NCBI GenBank assembly: GCA_946407325.1
Contig: CAMJNN010000026.1
Coordinates: forward strand, 1-13,283
DNA length: 13,283 bases
Direction: 5' to 3'
Origin: an uncultured Prevotellaceae bacterium
GTDB taxonomy: Bacteria; Bacteroidota; Bacteroidia; Bacteroidales; Bacteroidaceae
Numbering within the stretch: position 1 is the stretch's first letter; each line of letters opens with the position of its first letter. Shown here piece after piece: positions 8,847-13,283 of this stretch. Made by a program: the position numbers and the translations under genes. The notes under the pieces are model-generated. The model did no database searches. It saw only the letters and a program-made list of their open reading frames with translations, and was not told the origin of the DNA.

Positions 8847-8908
8847 AAAAGAAACGCTCTGGTAAACGAGAAATAACGTTTTAACCAGAGCGTTTTGCTT
8901 TTCTTTTA
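8842..8908. terminator. Bidirectional terminator between the DUF3109 gene and gyrB
   Basis: A perfect 12-bp stem (8852-8863 with 8884-8895, AAACGCTCTGGT and its complement) continues inward as AAACG/CGTTT after a 2-base bulge, closing a loop of 8 bases. On the plus strand a T-rich tail TGCTTTTCTTTT follows. On the minus strand the complement of AATAAAAAAG gives a T-run. It therefore serves both converging genes. Confidence 0.88.
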
Positions 8909-8927
8909 TATAAGGTGTGGAAAACCT

Positions 8928-10904
<1,977 letters not shown>

Positions 10905-10912
10905 TTATGTGT

Positions 10913-10945
10913 TGCTGAAAGTTTGTTTAATGCTTTCAGCATTAA
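10913..10945 (-). promoter_or_regulatory. gyrB leader with two competing hairpins
   Basis: Reading the minus strand, TTAATGC (10945-10939) can pair with GCATTAA (10933-10927) around a 5-base TGAAA loop. Alternatively TGCTGAAAG (10941-10933) pairs with CTTTCAGCA (10921-10913) around an 11-base loop. The two stems share bases and exclude each other. They lie at the predicted 5' end of the gyrB transcript. A role in mRNA stability or supercoiling- or temperature-responsive control is only inferred. Confidence 0.5.
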
Positions 10946-10951
10946 TGGCTA

Positions 10952-10983
10952 CAAAATTAGAAAAAAAAGCGCAAATAGCCAAA
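10952..10983 (-). promoter_or_regulatory. gyrB promoter
   Basis: On the minus strand TTTG (10983-10980) is followed after 20 bases by TAATTTTG (10959-10952). This matches the Bacteroidetes pattern with a spacer one base longer than usual. The spacer contains a run of eight T. The expected start is near 10946, giving a leader of about 60 bases. Confidence 0.68.
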
Positions 10984-11015
10984 TTTTTACTGGTGTTTTC
11001 CGCTTACTTTTAGAC

Positions 11016-11053
11016 AATAAAAATACAGGCTGAGTCTTAACAACTCAACCTGT
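11016..11053 (-). terminator. rpsT: Terminator after rpsT
   Basis: On the minus strand ACAGG-T-TGAGT pairs with ACTCA-G-CCTGT (10 base pairs around one mismatch, 7-base loop). ATTTTTATT follows at its 3' side (11024-11016). It lies about 40 bases after the rpsT stop and upstream of the gyrB promoter, separating the two units. Confidence 0.75.
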
Positions 11054-11092
11054 TTATAAGGTATGCAAGCAAAGCTTTAAACAAAGCCTTTC

Positions 11093-11347
11093 TTACGCCA
11101 GCTTGTTGATGTATTTAGCCAGCTTTGACTTCAGGTTACTAGCCTTATTCTTGTGGATTACATTGGTCTTTGCCAACTTGTCCAGCAACTTGGTTACGCC
11201 TGGCAACATGGCAGCTGCCTCTTCCTTGTTAGTGGTTGCACGAAGCTTGCGAACAGCGTTTCTCATGGTCTTGCCATAATACCTGTTGTGCAGTCTTCTT
11301 TTCTCTGCTTGTCTGATTCTTTTCAGTGCTGATTTATGATTTGCCAT
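11093..11347 (-). CDS. rpsT: 30S ribosomal protein S20
   Basis: Small, strongly basic 16S-rRNA-binding protein of the 30S subunit, 84 residues as expected. The opening [22 protein letters not shown] and the [16 protein letters not shown] tail are characteristic of S20 helices. The gene starts 48 bases after the tRNA-Glu 3' end with no TAnnTTTG box between them. It probably shares the tRNA promoter, with tRNA processing releasing the mRNA. A hairpin terminator follows. Confidence 0.96.
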   Translation of the reverse strand: MANHKSALKRIRQAEKRRLHNRYYGKTMRNAVRKLRATTNKEEAAAMLPGVTKLLDKLAKTNVIHKNKASNLKSKLAKYINKLA

Positions 11348-11395
11348 CTCGACTAATCTTTTAAATTGTTATTTTACTATTTTTCTTATTTTTTG

Positions 11396-11467
11396 TAGCC
11401 CATAGCAGAGTCGAACTGCTCTTTAGAGAATGAAAATCTCTCGTCCTAGCCGATAGACGAATGGGCC
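11396..11467 (-). tRNA. tRNA-Glu (anticodon TTC)
   Basis: On the minus strand the acceptor stem GGCCCAT pairs with ATGGGCT, with a G1-U72 wobble. Positions 8-12 read TCGTC. The anticodon stem AGAGA/TCTCT encloses the loop TTTTCAT, giving anticodon TTC. The T arm AGCAG-TTCGACT-CTGCT is intact. The discriminator base is A and no CCA is encoded: the sequence continues CAAAAAA. Length is 72 bases. Confidence 0.93.
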
Positions 11468-11495
11468 TCCGTCAATTTTTGCCGTTAAGCGGATG

Positions 11496-11526
11496 CAAAG
11501 GTAGGTACTATTTTTGAATTGACAAA
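11496..11526 (-). promoter_or_regulatory. Promoter for tRNA-Glu and rpsT
   Basis: On the minus strand TTTG (11526-11523), exactly 19 bases of spacer, then TACCTTTG (11503-11496). This is a perfect Bacteroidetes match. The start would be near 11489, about 22 bases before the mature tRNA 5' end, consistent with a short 5' leader removed by RNase P. Confidence 0.82.
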
Positions 11527-11552
11527 ACATTCTATGAAAAAAAATCTCTTTT

Positions 11553-11587
11553 TTTGCTTTTCTTTGGATTTAGATGTAGTATCTTTG
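11553..11587 (+). promoter_or_regulatory. recO: Probable recO promoter
   Basis: The -7 element TATCTTTG at 11580-11587 fits TAnnTTTG exactly. The nearest upstream TTTG with a usable distance is at 11553-11556, a 23-base spacer, so the -33 element is weak. The predicted start near 11594 is about 15 bases before the recO ATG and excludes the upstream in-frame ATG at 11519. Confidence 0.5.
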
Positions 11588-11608
11588 CAACTAAAGAGTT
11601 ATTTCAAT

Positions 11609-12340
11609 ATGTTACAGCGCACTAAAGGCATTGTTATCCATACCTTCAAGATAAAGGACAACCAACTCATTGCGGTGCTTTACACCCAGCAATGGGGCAG
11701 GGTTTCTTACATCACTTCCATCCCCAAGACGCATAAGTCAGGTGCCAAACACTTGCTCTTGCAGCCCTTGGCCGAGGTGGAGGTAGAGGCTGATATGAAA
11801 CCTACTGTGCAGCTCTTCAGGGTGAAGTCGGTGCAGACAGTGCAACCATTGACTAGCATCCCTTATCATCCCATCAAGTCTGTCATTGCCCTCTTTTTGC
11901 AGGAGTTTCTTTATCGTGCCATTCGTGAGGAAGGGCAACCCAACGAATCGCTTTATGCCTATCTGTCGCATTCGGTACGTTGGCTTGATGCGGCGGAACA
12001 CAATTATGCTAATTTCCACTTGGTGTTCCTCATGCGAGTGTCTCGCTTCTTGGGTTTGCAACCCAACATTGATAATTATTATGATGGTTGCTGGTTCGAT
12101 ATGCTCAATGCCTCGTTTGTACCCGCCAAGCCACAAGCACATGCCTATTCCGTAGCTCCTGAAGAGTGCCGTCACTTGGTCAACCTTATGCGCCTCAACT
12201 ACGCTACCATGCATCTTTTCAAAATGAATCGCCAAGAGCGTTTGCGCCTTCTTACCCTCATCAACGACTACTACCGCTTGCACCTGCCCGACTTCCCCGA
12301 GCTCAACTCCCTACAAGTACTGAAAGAGGTGTTTGATTAA
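11609..12340 (+). CDS. recO: DNA repair protein RecO
   Basis: Mediator of RecFOR recombination that helps RecR load RecA on SSB-coated single-stranded DNA and anneals strands. The N-terminal OB-fold is recognisable from MLQRTKGIVIHTFKIKDNQL and VLYTQQWGRVSYI (residues 1-36), followed by a helical C-terminal domain (about 88-243). The 243-residue length is normal for the Bacteroidetes form. Only two cysteines (161, 187) are present, so the four-cysteine zinc site of some RecO proteins is absent. I chose the ATG at 11609 because homologs begin MLQ(K/R)T(R/K)GIV and because a promoter -7 box lies just upstream of it. The 30-residue upstream extension lacks counterparts. The gene converges on the SDR gene with only 23 bases between them. 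Confidence 0.92.
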   Translation: MLQRTKGIVIHTFKIKDNQLIAVLYTQQWGRVSYITSIPKTHKSGAKHLLLQPLAEVEVEADMKPTVQLFRVKSVQTVQPLTSIPYHPIKSVIALFLQEFLYRAIREEGQPNESLYAYLSHSVRWLDAAEHNYANFHLVFLMRVSRFLGLQPNIDNYYDGCWFDMLNASFVPAKPQAHAYSVAPEECRHLVNLMRLNYATMHLFKMNRQERLRLLTLINDYYRLHLPDFPELNSLQVLKEVFD

Positions 12341-12363
12341 TACGAACTTTGTGGAAGAAAGAA

Positions 12364-13176
12364 CTACAGTGCGTGGCCTCCAGATACTTTAATGACCTGT
12401 CCTGTGAGCATTCTTGCTTGTTTGCTGGCCAAAAACAAAATTGTTTCGGCTATGTCTTGCGGTTGTATGAGTTCTCCCATAGGAATAATAGGTATGACAG
12501 TTTTCTCTAAATCAGCATCTATCCATCCTGTTTGCGTAGGACCGGGAGCCACACAGTTTACCGTTATTCCATACTTCGCCACTTCAAGGGCAATGCTACG
12601 AGTAAGGGCTTCCATTGTGGCCTTGCTTGCTCCATAAGTAATCTGACCTGCAAATACTTGCGCCGCATCCGTAGAAAGATTGATGATCCTGCCATAATCA
12701 CCTCGGCGCTTGATAAACTCTCTGATCATCATGATGCTTCCTCTAACATTCACGGCAAATGTATCGTCAATAACATCCTGAGTAACCTTTTCTATGGTAT
12801 CGAGACCGTCCATATCGCCATCAGCAGCATTGTTCACCAAGATATCCACCCTTCCGTATCGATCCATAATGGCTGAGTAGATTTCCTTTACGGCCTCCTC
12901 ATGAGAAATGTCACTTTCAATAATCAGATAGTCGGCCCTCATCTCCTTGAGTTTATTTTCTACGATAGCGGCATTCCCAGCATTAGCATGGAAGTATCTG
13001 TCGGCCCCATTTTTGTCCGTCTTTTTCTTATCAAACTGCCTTGGTATTTTCTTATACACCAAGACCACCTTTGCCCCTTCGCGAGCAAAGGCAAATGCCG
13101 TTGTTGCGCCTATTCCCTGTGGGTTATTTGCCCCCGTAATGAGTGCCACTCTATCCTTCAATCCATAATTTACCAT
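12364..13176 (-). CDS. SDR family NAD(P)-dependent oxidoreductase (270 aa)
   Basis: Short-chain dehydrogenase/reductase with a Rossmann fold, cytoplasmic. The nucleotide-binding motif is TGANNPQGIG at 14-23, two residues longer than the classical TGxxxGxG. Then NNAAD is at 115-119 (NNAG position), and the catalytic residues are Ser168 (NLSTDAAQ), Tyr181 and Lys185 (YGASK) with Asn143 in AVNVRG. The C-terminus has PGPTQTGW and GQVIKVSGG, as in FabG-like enzymes. Lys42 and Lys43 after the second strand (LVYKK) hint at NADP(H), an inference. A roughly 30-residue basic insert (about 43-78) follows that strand. Best guess is a 3-oxoacyl-ACP reductase-like or other alcohol/ketone reductase; the substrate is unknown. 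Its strong Shine-Dalgarno sequence differs from its neighbours and may reflect acquisition by transfer. Confidence 0.85.
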   Translation of the reverse strand: MVNYGLKDRVALITGANNPQGIGATTAFAFAREGAKVVLVYKKIPRQFDKKKTDKNGADRYFHANAGNAAIVENKLKEMRADYLIIESDISHEEAVKEIYSAIMDRYGRVDILVNNAADGDMDGLDTIEKVTQDVIDDTFAVNVRGSIMMIREFIKRRGDYGRIINLSTDAAQVFAGQITYGASKATMEALTRSIALEVAKYGITVNCVAPGPTQTGWIDADLEKTVIPIIPMGELIQPQDIAETILFLASKQARMLTGQVIKVSGGHAL

Positions 13177-13184
13177 CTACATTT

Positions 13185-13190
13185 CCTCCT
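13185..13190 (-). promoter_or_regulatory. Strong Shine-Dalgarno site of the SDR gene
   Basis: On the minus strand AGGAGG lies 8 bases before the ATG. It is a canonical ribosome-binding site, unlike the other genes in this window, none of which shows one. It firmly fixes the start at 13176. Confidence 0.8.
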
Positions 13191-13209
13191 CATCTTTTCG
13201 CAGACAATA

Positions 13210-13241
13210 CAAAGATACAACTTTATTTTAATTTATTGCAA
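13210..13241 (-). promoter_or_regulatory. Probable SDR gene promoter
   Basis: On the minus strand TATCTTTG (13217-13210) is a full -7 match. TTGC (13241-13238) lies 20 bases upstream as a partial -33 element. The start would be near 13203, giving a leader of about 27 bases containing the Shine-Dalgarno site. Confidence 0.55.
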
Positions 13242-13246
13242 GATAA

Positions 13247-13277
13247 TTTGTTTTCAACCTGATTTCCTTTATCTTTG
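13247..13277 (+). promoter_or_regulatory. Perfect promoter reading out of the right edge
   Basis: TTTG at 13247-13250, 19 bases, then TATCTTTG at 13270-13277. This is a perfect Bacteroidetes promoter match on the plus strand. Transcription would start near or just past the last base, so a divergent gene must lie immediately outside the window. Confidence 0.75.
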
Positions 13278-13283
13278 CAATCA

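Noticed and set aside
11738..12283. Open frame of 181 codons on the minus strand opposite recO
   Set aside because: It is a shadow of recO; the recO frame has family-specific sequence and a promoter box.
12364..13176. SDR as an enoyl-ACP reductase (FabI)
   Set aside because: The spacing is Tyr-x3-Lys with a Ser 13 residues before, the classical SDR triad, not the Tyr-x6-Lys of FabI.

Overview
The window looks like chromosomal DNA from a Bacteroidales bacterium, most likely Prevotellaceae. Four promoter sites match the Bacteroidetes pattern TTTG-N19-TAnnTTTG at three positions exactly or with one mismatch, and several others come close. Most starts lack a Shine-Dalgarno sequence. The RecO, GyrB (652 residues, without the large proteobacterial insert), DUF3109 and CE1-type esterases all resemble that group. 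The genus is inferred from sequence memory, not from a database search.

Left part (1-3269, minus strand): rnhB is followed by a three-gene cluster of exported esterases. Two are paralogous CE1/esterase-D-like enzymes with an N-terminal beta-sandwich domain. The third is a type-B carboxylesterase lipoprotein cut by the window edge. Gaps of 24 and 5 bases and one promoter upstream suggest a single operon, probably for removing acyl or feruloyl groups from plant polysaccharides.

Centre (3381-8846, plus strand): a tandem triplet of twin-arginine (Tat) exported xylose-isomerase-like TIM-barrel proteins is the most unusual feature. Copies 2 and 3 carry a lipobox cysteine and copy 1 does not. Hairpin terminators separate the copies. 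Copy 3 is joined by a TAATG stop/start overlap to gpmI (cofactor-independent phosphoglycerate mutase), which is joined by a second TAATG to a DUF3109 cysteine-rich protein. This couples periplasmic sugar chemistry to a core glycolytic enzyme.

Right part (8928-13283): a bidirectional terminator separates the DUF3109 gene from convergent gyrB. The gyrB leader can form two mutually exclusive hairpins. A tRNA-Glu gene and rpsT share one strong promoter on the minus strand. recO runs on the plus strand and converges on an SDR oxidoreductase gene, which has a strong Shine-Dalgarno sequence unlike its neighbours. A perfect plus-strand promoter at the right edge predicts another gene just outside the window. 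No CRISPR array, insertion sequence or prophage was seen, and no gene-free stretch exceeds about 210 bases.
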